Below are positions 1 to 6,075 of a stretch of 6,334 bases of DNA, piece by piece. This stretch comes from Palsa-504 sp050698735 (GTDB lineage Bacteria; Actinomycetota; Actinomycetes; Streptosporangiales; Streptosporangiaceae): positions 1-6,334 of the forward strand of contig JBOHCG010000467.1 of assembly GCA_050698735.1 (NCBI GenBank), in the 5' to 3' direction. Each line of letters starts with the position of its first letter. Position 1 is the first letter of the stretch. The position numbers were made by a program, and so were the translations under genes. The notes beneath the pieces were generated by a model. That model was not told where the DNA came from. It ran no database searches and saw only the letters and a list, made by a program, of their open reading frames with translations.

Positions 1-689
1 CTCTCGGTGGCGATCTGGCCGCCCGCGCCCCAGATGAAGCTGGCGAAGGCGTTGGTGTCATCGGTGATCGCGTCGATGCCGTAGGTGCCGGGGAACTTCT
101 TCATCAGCTTCTGCGCGTCGGTGACCAGCTGGGCCCAGGTAGTAGGCGTGCTGGTGATGCCCGCGGCCTTGAACTGGTCGGTGCGGTACCAGACGCCGCG
201 CACGCCGCCGAACCACGGGACCCCGTAGACGTCGCCGTTCTGCGTGTCGTTGGCGAGCATGCCGGTCACGATGCCGGGCTTGCCCGACCACGAGTTCACG
301 TAGCTGGTCACGTTGGCGAGCACGCCAAGGGTGGCCTCGGTCGGCGTGTCGGTGTTGCCAAGCTCGGTGATGTCGGGGGCGTTCTTGCCGCTGGCCAGCG
401 CGTCGTTCCAGTCGGTGGTGCGGCTGGTCCAGGGCACCCAGACGACGTTGACCTTGGTCTTGGCGTACTGCGGGAAGTCCTTGTGGAACTGGGCGACCAC
501 GCCGTTCATCCAGGTGACCTCGGACGCGACAGAACCGCCCATCCGCCACACGGTGAGCTGCGCGGGCACCGACGACGACGGCGCGGACGCACCGCTGCTC
601 GACGTGCCGCTTGAGCTGCAGCCCGCGATAGCGAGCGCAGCCGCGGCACCGAACGCGACCAGAGCGGCCGGTGTTTTTCTAAGTCCCAC
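1..689 (-). CDS. Sugar-type ABC transporter solute-binding lipoprotein (3' end outside window)
   Basis: Family 1 extracellular solute-binding protein: it would capture a sugar or oligosaccharide outside the membrane and deliver it to an ABC permease. The first 229 codons are visible; relatives are usually about 420-450 residues, so roughly half is missing at the window edge. The GTG start at 689 is chosen because GGAAGGAG (705-698) lies 8 nt upstream. Residues 1-23 form a lipoprotein signal peptide (RK, then an Ala/Leu-rich core) ending in the lipobox IAG-C24, followed by a Ser/Gly/Pro linker (25-43). The mature part begins QLTVWRMGG and carries the hinge-region motifs PDITELGNTDTP (105-116) and DVYGVPWFGGVRGVWYR (153-169), typical of carbohydrate-binding members such as the chitobiose and cellobiose binders. 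It diverges from the ROK regulator gene, which suggests control by that protein. The substrate cannot be named. ABC permease genes would be expected further left. Confidence 0.9.
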   Translation of the reverse strand, partial: MGLRKTPAALVAFGAAAALAIAGCSSSGTSSSGASAPSSSVPAQLTVWRMGGSVASEVTWMNGVVAQFHKDFPQYAKTKVNVVWVPWTSRTTDWNDALASGKNAPDITELGNTDTPTEATLGVLANVTSYVNSWSGKPGIVTGMLANDTQNGDVYGVPWFGGVRGVWYRTDQFKAAGITSTPTTWAQLVTDAQKLMKKFPGTYGIDAITDDTNAFASFIWGAGGQIATE

Positions 690-752
690 TGCTGGCACTC
701 CTTCCAGGGTGGTGAACTCGGCATTGACACTATGACTAGCCGTAGAGAGAAA

Positions 753-775
753 CTAACAGGAAACTTTCCTATAAG
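753..775. promoter_or_regulatory. Palindromic operator in the divergent promoter region, probable ROK binding site
   Basis: A perfect 13-bp palindrome, AGGAAA-C-TTTCCT (758-770), is centred on C764. It extends to a 23-bp imperfect palindrome (753-775) with two mismatched pairs. It lies in the 167-bp gap between the lipoprotein and ROK genes, which is otherwise richer in A/T than its surroundings. The right arm overlaps TATAAG (770-775), a 5-of-6 match to a -10 box reading toward the ROK gene, although no good -35 is visible. ROK repressors bind such two-fold symmetric sites, so this is the likely operator for autoregulation and for control of the transporter. The binding itself is inferred from position and symmetry. 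Confidence 0.65.
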
Positions 776-856
776 ATAGGCTTCGTTGCCGGATCGAGAC
801 CAAGGCCGACCGTGCGATGTGAGTGAACGTGACAGAAGGGGACCAGGGGGAACGCG

Positions 857-2041
857 ATGCAGCCTAACCAGGACACGCGGAGTCGTCCGGGCACGCCGAG
901 CCTGCTGCGCGAGCTGAACGACCGGGCCGCACTCGACCTGCTCCTCGGCGGTGAGCTGCTCACCAGGTCCCAGATCAGCGAGCACACCGGGGTGTCCAAG
1001 GTCACCGTGTCGCAGATGCTGACCAGGCTGGAGGAGCGTGGCCTGGTCGCGATCGCGGGGGAGCAGGCCGGCGGCCGTGGCCCGAACGCCGCGCTGTACT
1101 CGGTCGTTCCTTCCAGCGCCTACGTCGCCGGGCTCTATATGGACTTCGACCTGGTCAGCGCCGCGGTGGCGGACGTCACGGGCCGCCGGGTGGCGCAGGC
1201 GAGCCTGGATCCCAACGGCGCCGCCGACCCGGTGGAACTGGTCCGCGGCGCGGTCGAGCAGGCCTGCGCGAGCGCCGGGGTCGAGGTGTCGAGGCTGAGC
1301 GCGCTGGTGATCGGTAGCCCGGGCGTGGTCGACCCGCAGACCGGCGACCCGAGCCTTGCGGTGAACCTGCCCGCCTGGCACGAGGGCGCCCTGGCCGCGC
1401 TCCGCGGGGTCTTGCACAAGCCGGTCGTGATCGAGAACGACGTGAACCTGGCCGCGATGGCCGAACGCGCCGCCGGTGCCGCCGCAGGTGCCGACGATTT
1501 CGTCCTGGTCTGGCTCGGCGGCGGCCTCGGCCTGGCCACGATCCTCGGCGGCCGGCTGCACCGCGGCACGGCGGGGGCGGCGGGTGAGATCGGCTACCTG
1601 CCGGTGCACGGCGCCCGGCTGCCCACCGACATCAGGCATCCGCTGAGCGGCGGCTTCCAGGCGCTGGCCGGCGGCAGCGCGGTACAGGCCCTCGCCGCCG
1701 ACCACGGCTTCGCCGCCCCCACCCCGGCCGAGGCGGTCCAGGCCGCCGTGGCAGGCTCCCCGGCGTTCCTCGGCGAGCTAGCGCGCCGGGTCGCGGTCGG
1801 CGTCGCCTCGGTCTGCGTGGTGCTCGACCCGGGCCTGGTGGTGCTCGGCGGCGAGGTAGGCCGGGCCGGCGGCACCGCGCTCGCGACCAGGGTCGCGGCC
1901 GACGTGGCCGGCATCTGCCCGGCCCGCCCGCGAGTGGTGCCCACCGGCGTTCCCGACGAGCCGGTGCTGCGCGGTGCCATGCTCGCCGCCGTAGCCCAGG
2001 CCCGCGCCGCCCTCCTCGCCTCCGTGGCCGACCCTCAGTAA
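857..2041 (+). CDS. ROK-family transcriptional repressor with degenerate kinase motifs
   Basis: A sugar-responsive repressor of 394 residues, normal for ROK regulators. The ATG at 857 follows AGGGGGA (845-851) by 5 nt. Residues 15-65 form a winged helix-turn-helix (LLRELNDRAALDLLL, then TRSQISEHTGVSKVTVSQML, then RLEERGLV). The ROK sugar-kinase-like fold follows from about residue 88: VIGSPGVVDPQTG (151-163), the catalytic-type ENDVNLAAMAERAAG (193-207), LGGGLGLATILGGRLHRG (220-237), AGEIGYLPV (242-250) and VVLGGEVGRAGG (328-339). Key catalytic features are missing. The DxGxT phosphate loop is replaced by YMDFDLVSA (94-102), the ExGH histidine is Tyr (GEIGY), and the CxCGxxGCxE zinc cluster is absent, its place taken by a stretch containing DIRHPLSGG (258-266). 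It is therefore a regulator and not a kinase. It probably controls the divergent solute-binding gene and itself through the palindrome at 753-775; the effector is unknown. Confidence 0.93.
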   Translation: MQPNQDTRSRPGTPSLLRELNDRAALDLLLGGELLTRSQISEHTGVSKVTVSQMLTRLEERGLVAIAGEQAGGRGPNAALYSVVPSSAYVAGLYMDFDLVSAAVADVTGRRVAQASLDPNGAADPVELVRGAVEQACASAGVEVSRLSALVIGSPGVVDPQTGDPSLAVNLPAWHEGALAALRGVLHKPVVIENDVNLAAMAERAAGAAAGADDFVLVWLGGGLGLATILGGRLHRGTAGAAGEIGYLPVHGARLPTDIRHPLSGGFQALAGGSAVQALAADHGFAAPTPAEAVQAAVAGSPAFLGELARRVAVGVASVCVVLDPGLVVLGGEVGRAGGTALATRVAADVAGICPARPRVVPTGVPDEPVLRGAMLAAVAQARAALLASVADPQ

Positions 2042-2154
2042 CCGCGCCTCAAGTAACCGGGCCCAGCAACCCCGGGCCCAGCAACCCCGCGCCCCAGCAA
2101 CCCCGCGCCCAGCAACCGAACCCCGGTAACCGGACCCAAGCGGTCCCCAGCAAC
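2036..2154. repeat. Degenerate ~15-bp tandem repeat array, consensus near CAGYAACCCCGSGCC
   Basis: About eight imperfect units share the core YAAC at 2039, 2054, 2067, 2082, 2098, 2113, 2127 and 2151, with spacings of 13-16 bp except for the last (24 bp). The best units contain CCCAGCAAC (2062-2070, 2077-2085, 2093-2101, 2108-2116, 2146-2154). The first unit includes the TAA stop of the ROK gene, so the array starts on the coding end. No unit is palindromic enough to be a terminator hairpin, and spacing is too short and uniform in base content for a CRISPR array. It looks like a slippage-generated minisatellite or a degraded repetitive coding tail. Confidence 0.7.
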
Positions 2155-2231
2155 AGGGCCCCCAGGCAAGCGGACCCCTTGTGATCGGCACGAAACCCCA
2201 AGTAAATGGCCCATCCGGGTGGTGCGCTGGA

Positions 2232-2260
2232 ACGTGCATCTGACTGCAGTGCACGTGCAT
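2232..2260. promoter_or_regulatory. Overlapping inverted and direct repeats (ACGTGCA), possible operator
   Basis: ACGTGCA (2232-2238) and its exact reverse complement TGCACGT (2250-2256) flank an 11-nt spacer. ACGTGCAT also recurs directly at 2232-2239 and 2253-2260, a period of 21 bp or two helical turns. Inside lies the 8-bp palindrome ACTGCAGT (2243-2250). CATAAT (2258-2263) is a 5-of-6 match to a -10 box, but the matching -35 position is poor. The arrangement suits a dimeric regulator acting at the promoter of the gene at 2385. This is inferred from symmetry only. Confidence 0.4.
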
Positions 2261-2360
2261 AATGGTCGTGTCAAACGAACATCCCGATATGAACAAGTCT
2301 TACCGTGCCTGAACCTTCGCATGTTATTGAGGAATCATCCGGAGGAAGGTTTCGACACAG

Positions 2361-2378
2361 ATGAATAGATGGGGCTAA
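2361..2378 (+). CDS. Possible five-codon leader mini-ORF (MNRWG)
   Basis: ATG AAT AGA TGG GGC TAA lies 11 nt after GGAGGAAGG (2341-2349), the only strong ribosome-binding-like sequence in this leader, and ends 6 nt before the GTG start of the NB-ARC/TPR gene. If translated, it could couple ribosome arrival to the weakly served GTG. A preceding 19-residue frame (GTG at 2305, stop TGA at 2362-2364) overlaps this ATG as ATGA. ORFs this small arise by chance, so this is a weak call. Confidence 0.2.
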   Translation: MNRWG

Positions 2379-2384
2379 CGGGTA

Positions 2385-4565
2385 GTGGTGCCGTCAGGGG
2401 GAGAGTCGACCGGACAGACACCGCGGCGATTCCGCGTGGGCGAAGTGCCCCCGCTCGCCGACGGTTTCACTGACCGGCCCGACACCGCCCGCGGCATCGT
2501 GGAGGCCCTGGTCCCAGGTTCAGCCGTGGCGCTCGTGCCGGGTTCGGCATTCGCCGAGGGCCCGCAGAACTGGCTCGGTGCCTGCGGCAAGACCCAGATC
2601 GCCGTGATCCTGGCCGAATCCCTGTGGCGATCAGGCACCGTCGACGCGCTCGTCTGGATCACCGCCACCAGCCGCGCGGCCGTGCTGGCGGCCTACGTCC
2701 AGGCGTCGGTGGCGGCCACAGGCATCGAGCCGACCGGCACCGCGGAATCGGTCGCGGCGCGCTTCGTCAGCTGGCTGGGCTCGACCAGCCAGCCGTGGCT
2801 CGTGGTGCTCGACGACCTGCCGCCGGCGGCCGACCTCGACGGCCTGTGGCCCGAGGGCAAGGCCGGCCGGGTCCTCGTCACCAGCTCGCAGTCCGGTGTG
2901 GCCGCTGCCCAGCGCGGGATCCAGCTGGCCCCGGTCGGCTTCTTCAGCGTCCGCGAGGCGCTGAACTGCCTGACCGAGCGGCTGAGCGTGAACCCGGCGC
3001 AGCGCCAGGGCGCCATCGACCTCATCGAGGCCCTCGGCCGCGAGCCGCTGGCGCTGGCCCAGGCCGCCTCGGTGGTCGCGAACTCGACCCTGGCCTGCCG
3101 GGACTACCGGGACTACTTCGCCCGCAGGCGGCAGCAGATCGGGGTCGCGGCGGGGGAGGTGCCCTCGGCGGCCGCGGTGACCTGGACGCTGTCGCTCGGG
3201 CAGGCCGAGTCGCTGCTGCGCGGCGACTTGGTCCGGCGGATGCTCGTGCTCATCGCCCTACTCGACGGCCACGGCGTCCCAGGGACCGTGCTGACCACCT
3301 CGGCCGTGCTCAGCTACCTGGGCGGGGCGCCGACCCCGTTCACGTCTGCGGTCGACCCGAAGCCCGCCTGGGACGCGCTGCTCGCCATCGAGCGGGGCGG
3401 CCTGATCACCGTCAACCGGGCCGAGTCGCCGCCGACCATCGCGATGAACTCGGTGGTGCAGGCGGCGATCAGGCTCGCCGCCCCGGCCTCGTTCCAGGAC
3501 ACGGCCGCGCGGACGGCCGCGACCGCGCTGCTCGAGGCCTGGCCGATCGATGAGTCGCAGCCGTGGACCGCGGCCAGCCTCCGCGCGAACGCGGTCAGCC
3601 TGCACGGCACCGCCACCGATGTGCTGTGGGCCGACGGCTGTCATCCGCTGCTAATGCGTGCCGGGCGGAGCCTGGACGAGGCCCGGATGGCCGGGCCGGC
3701 CGTCGAGCACTGGCGCGAGCTCGCCGTGCACTGCGACAACAAGCTGGTGCCCGGCCACCCGGACACGCTCGTGGTGGCCTCGCACCTGGCCGCCGCGTAC
3801 CTCGCGGCCGGGTACGCCGGCGACGCCGTGACCTGGTACCAGCGGGTGCTCGCCGAGCGGGGCCGCGAGCTCGCGCCGGGGCACCCCGCGATCATCGGCA
3901 CCCGGGTCAGCCTGGCCCGCGCCCTCGTCCTTGCGGACGAGGCCAGGGACGCGGTGACCGTGCTGCAGCGCGCCGTCGCCGAGAGCGAGCAGTTCCGCGG
4001 TCCCGGCCATCAGGACACCCTCGACGTCAGGGACCAGCTGGCCGCCGCCTATCTCGCCGCGGGCGACCCGGCGGGCGCCATCCGGCTGCTCGAGCGCAAC
4101 CTGGCCGACCGCGAGCGCCTGCAGGGGCCGAGGGACGCGGCCACCATCGCCACCCGGGCGGACCTGGCCGCGGCCTTCCTGGCCGAGGGCAAGCTCAAGG
4201 ATGCGATCTCGCAGTACAAACGGGTCCTCGGCGACCGCGAGCGGATGCTCGGGCCCGCCCACCCGGACACGATCGCCACCAGCGCGAGCCTCGCCGCCGC
4301 CTATCACAAGGCCGGCCGGATGCCCTCCGCGCTCCAGTTGGCCGAGCAGACCTGCGCGGATTCCGAGCGCGTCCTCGGCCCCGAGCACGTGGACACGCTG
4401 ACCCGCATGGCGAACCTGGCGTACATCTACTACGCCGTGGGCCGGGTGGGCGACGCGACGGCCGTGCTGCGCGGCACGCTGGCCCGCTGCGAGCGGATCC
4501 TGCCCTACGGCGACCCTCTGACCCAGTCCATCCAGCAGAGCCTGGCGAACATCTCCGGCAGCTGA
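2385..4565 (+). CDS. STAND-type NB-ARC ATPase with C-terminal TPR array
   Basis: A 726-residue soluble ATPase switch followed by a protein-binding superhelix. The start is GTG at 2385 (GTG 2388 also possible); an in-frame TAA at 2376 rules out anything longer. The protein opens with FRVGEVPPLADGFTDRPDT, then the P-loop WLGACGKTQIA (63-73), a Walker B WLVVLDDL (138-145), a sensor-like RVLVTSS (162-168), and the GxP-type motif LGREPLALAQAA (217-228). A winged-helix region follows (TWTLSLGQAESLLR to MNSVVQAAIRLA, about 266-365). From about 440 to the end come TPRs of kinesin-light-chain type with an exact 42-residue period (marker positions 458, 500, 542, 584, 626, 668, 710), typical unit GHxDTLxxRxxLAAAYLAAG. 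The usual GxGGxGKT loop is changed: Trp63 stands where the first Gly is expected. No TIR, protease or nuclease effector is fused. Related actinobacterial proteins are signalling or immune-type switches, but this one's trigger and partner are unknown. Confidence 0.88.
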   Translation: MVPSGGESTGQTPRRFRVGEVPPLADGFTDRPDTARGIVEALVPGSAVALVPGSAFAEGPQNWLGACGKTQIAVILAESLWRSGTVDALVWITATSRAAVLAAYVQASVAATGIEPTGTAESVAARFVSWLGSTSQPWLVVLDDLPPAADLDGLWPEGKAGRVLVTSSQSGVAAAQRGIQLAPVGFFSVREALNCLTERLSVNPAQRQGAIDLIEALGREPLALAQAASVVANSTLACRDYRDYFARRRQQIGVAAGEVPSAAAVTWTLSLGQAESLLRGDLVRRMLVLIALLDGHGVPGTVLTTSAVLSYLGGAPTPFTSAVDPKPAWDALLAIERGGLITVNRAESPPTIAMNSVVQAAIRLAAPASFQDTAARTAATALLEAWPIDESQPWTAASLRANAVSLHGTATDVLWADGCHPLLMRAGRSLDEARMAGPAVEHWRELAVHCDNKLVPGHPDTLVVASHLAAAYLAAGYAGDAVTWYQRVLAERGRELAPGHPAIIGTRVSLARALVLADEARDAVTVLQRAVAESEQFRGPGHQDTLDVRDQLAAAYLAAGDPAGAIRLLERNLADRERLQGPRDAATIATRADLAAAFLAEGKLKDAISQYKRVLGDRERMLGPAHPDTIATSASLAAAYHKAGRMPSALQLAEQTCADSERVLGPEHVDTLTRMANLAYIYYAVGRVGDATAVLRGTLARCERILPYGDPLTQSIQQSLANISGS
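3756..4562 (+). repeat. In-gene 126-bp repeat encoding 42-residue TPR units
   Basis: Within the ATPase gene, the codons for the conserved GH(P/Q/V)DT motif recur exactly every 126 bp at about 3756, 3882, 4008, 4134, 4260, 4386 and 4512. The fourth and seventh units are diverged at this motif (RDAAT and GDPLT). There are no insertions or deletions between units. This reads as internal duplication of a TPR module, with selection keeping the phase. Confidence 0.75.
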
Positions 4566-4591
4566 CGCGCCCGAAGGCTCCCGCGAGGTCC

Positions 4592-5167
4592 CTACCGCCG
4601 GTGCGCGCCCACGCTGTCGGTCTGGATGGCGATGTGGAAGAACGGCGAGTTGAGGATGAAGCGCGCCGCCAGCATCAGCGCGATGCCAATGGCGACCACG
4701 CCGATCAGCGACCACCGCTCGGTCCACGGCTCTGTCTGGATCGAGTACTCGGTGATCCAGCCGAGGAAGCCGGCCGCGCCCAGCGGCAGGATGCCGAGGA
4801 CCACCAGGTCCAACGGCCGGCTCAGCCGCCGCCTGTAGTAGGCGATGGTGGCCAGCGCGGTCAGGATGTAGAAGATGGCGAACAGCAGGCCGGTGACGTC
4901 CACGATGTCGGTGAACGCGTTCTGCACCGAGGTGGCGAGCAGGTACACCCAGGCCAGCGCGATGATCAGCACGCCGACGATGACGCTGGCCGCGACCGGA
5001 GTGGAGTACCGGTAGGACACGTTGCCGAGGAAGCTCGGCAGCACCCGGTGACTGGCCATCCCGTACACGATCCGGGCGGTGAGCACGATGCCGGTGCCCG
5101 TGGTGGCGATGACCGACAACGCGAGCGCAAGCGCCATCGCCTTGGCCCAGCCGCTGCCGCCGAAGCC
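4592..5167 (-). pseudogene. 3' fragment of an APC-superfamily amino-acid permease
   Basis: The minus-strand frame ends at TAG (4594-4592) and reads back through GFGGSGWAKAMALALALS. From the internal Met at 5137 it gives 181 residues with five hydrophobic segments (about 3-26, 46-69, 74-100, 109-129, 142-162). Landmarks are ATTGTGIVLTARIVYGMA, HRVLP and YRRRLSRPLD, as in the C-terminal half (about TM8-12) of APC amino-acid transporters of 12 helices and about 500 residues. The N-terminal seven helices are absent: upstream of about 5160 the DNA instead encodes a coiled coil on the other strand. No ribosome binding site precedes Met 5137, which sits in the middle of a conserved helix. The fragment converges on the NB-ARC/TPR gene with a 26-nt gap. 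It should be non-functional. Confidence 0.8.
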
Positions 5168-5172
5168 GACCG
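5159..5172. other. Junction between permease remnant and coiled-coil remnant
   Basis: Recognisable permease sequence (minus strand, GFGGSGWAK) stops here and recognisable coiled-coil sequence (plus strand, AEADRIAGIA) starts here, sharing GCCGAAGCCGACCG. The same 14-mer recurs at 5339-5352 and an 11-base part of it at 5234-5244, in each case encoding AEA(D/E) inside the coiled coil. Both genes lack their 5' ends at this one point. A single deletion across a divergent pair would produce this; a chimeric assembly would look the same. Confidence 0.6.
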
Positions 5173-5808
5173 CATCGCCGGCATCGCCGCCGGGCTCCGT
5201 GATGCGGTCGACACGGTGACCGACCCGACCGCCGCCGAAGCCGAGGTCGAAGCCGTCCGGGCCGCCGCCGAGGAGATGGCCGCGCAGCTATCGGCCACTC
5301 AGGCCCGTGCGGACCAGGCAGACGCGGCCCGGATCCAGGCCGAAGCCGACCGGGACGCTGCCATCCAGTCAGCCCACGCCGACGCTGACGCGCGGATCGC
5401 CGCCGCCGAGCAGGAACAGGCCACCGCGATCGTGCAGGCCAGCGACCGGTCCGCGCCGCCGGGCAAGCCCGGGACCTGGCCCTCGCGCAGGCCGCAGAGG
5501 CAGACAGGGCCGCCGGGCTGGCCCAGCAAGACGCTGCCCGGGCGCAGGCCGCCGCCGACGCTGCCCAGGCCGAGACCAGCCGGGTCCGCGCCGACGCGGA
5601 GTCGATGCTGGCCGGATTCCGAGCCGACGCCGTCCGCGACCGCGACGAGCTGCGTGCCGACCTGCGCACCCGGGCCGAACGAGCCGAATGCGAAGCCGAC
5701 GCCTACCGTGAGGAACTCACCCAGCTCCGTGTCCAGGCCAACCACGACACCGGCGTCTCTCCCGGCAACAGGGCGCCCAGGCGTCCCCGGCCCACAGCCC
5801 AGCCATAG
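5159..5808 (+). pseudogene. Truncated and frameshifted coiled-coil protein (KfrA-like type)
   Basis: Residues such as AEADRIAGIAAGLRDAV, EAVRAAAEEMAAQLSA and ARIQAEADRDAAIQSA show a long Ala/Glu/Arg heptad coiled coil. It runs in one frame from 5159 to about 5447, then continues in the frame one base back: ARDLALAQAAEADRAAGL, RADAESMLAGFRADAVRD, RDELRADLRTRAERAE and YREELTQLRVQA, to a TAG at 5806-5808. The switch near 5447-5460 is equivalent to a 1-nt deletion or 2-nt insertion. The N-terminal part, where a DNA-binding domain would sit in KfrA-like proteins of plasmids and integrative elements, is missing at the junction with the permease remnant. There is no start codon with a ribosome binding site at the 5' end. 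The KfrA-like label rests on composition and general resemblance; another coiled-coil family is possible. Non-function is likely. Confidence 0.65.
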
Positions 5809-5944
5809 CCATCCGGGCACGACCCTGCAGGGGACCAGTAAAGCGCCCAGTCCGACTGCCAGGGCAGTAACCCCACCGCCCGACAGGTCCCACGTCATCA
5901 CGGGTCGGCAATACTGCCCGAACCTTCCGCGGCCTCGATTTTCC

Positions 5945-6073
5945 TACTTGACGTGGTACCTGCTCGGGGCGGCGGACATCCTGCGAGGCGTCATCGACTC
6001 TATCATGAAAGCCACCCAGGACAAGGCCTACACGGCCCAGGTGAAGACCCTGATTCAGGAGCGCCTAGCCAGA
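5945..6073 (+). pseudogene. Unidentified coding-like remnant upstream of the AAA ATPase
   Basis: In the frame of TAC 5945, about 43 codons have the G/C-rich third positions of real genes here and read YLTWYLLGAADILRGVID, then SIMKATQDKAYTAQVKTL, then IQERLA. No stop follows before the AAA ATPase start, and the frame then simply runs on antiphase to that gene, so the original 3' end is missing or altered. AADILRG-ID resembles the N-terminal helix of HsdM-type DNA methyltransferases, but the match is too short to trust. The AGGAG at 6057-6061 inside it may serve the next gene. The stretch 5809-5944 before it shows no recognisable gene. Confidence 0.3.
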
Positions 6074-6075
6074 TC

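Larger units (their letters stand above)
2155..2384. other. Non-coding upstream region of the NB-ARC/TPR gene
   Basis: This stretch has no convincing gene. It is more A/T-rich than the neighbouring coding DNA, especially 2256-2370, which fits a promoter and leader region for the downstream ATPase gene. It holds the repeat cluster at 2232-2260, a possible -10 box at 2258-2263, a strong GGAGGAAGG ribosome-binding-like sequence at 2341-2349 and short mini-ORFs. I see no clear terminator for the upstream ROK gene. Confidence 0.6.

Noticed and set aside
58..549. A 163-codon minus-strand open frame
   Set aside because: It is a frame-shifted shadow of the solute-binding lipoprotein, whose true frame has a lipobox, family motifs and a ribosome binding site.
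724..729. TTGACA as a -35 box for the ROK gene
   Set aside because: The sequence matches the consensus, but no acceptable -10 box lies 16-19 bp downstream, so it was not called as a promoter.
506..1705. A 399-codon minus-strand open frame
   Set aside because: It is antisense to the well-supported ROK gene and crosses the divergent promoter region and the lipoprotein start.
2036..2154. CRISPR array or terminator
   Set aside because: Units are about 15 bp, degenerate and contiguous without unique spacers, and no strong hairpin followed by a T-run is present.
4566..4591. Bidirectional terminator between the TPR gene and the permease remnant
   Set aside because: The 26-nt convergent gap has no clear stem-loop or T-run.
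5159..5352. Target-site duplication of a transposon (repeated 14-mer)
   Set aside because: Both copies encode AEADR in the same coiled-coil frame and lie 180 bp apart, so internal repetition of the protein explains them; no transposase or terminal inverted repeats are seen.
3651..5669. A 672-codon open frame on the minus strand
   Set aside because: It is antisense to the TPR array and out of phase with the permease remnant, with Arg/Gly/His-rich composition and no domain.
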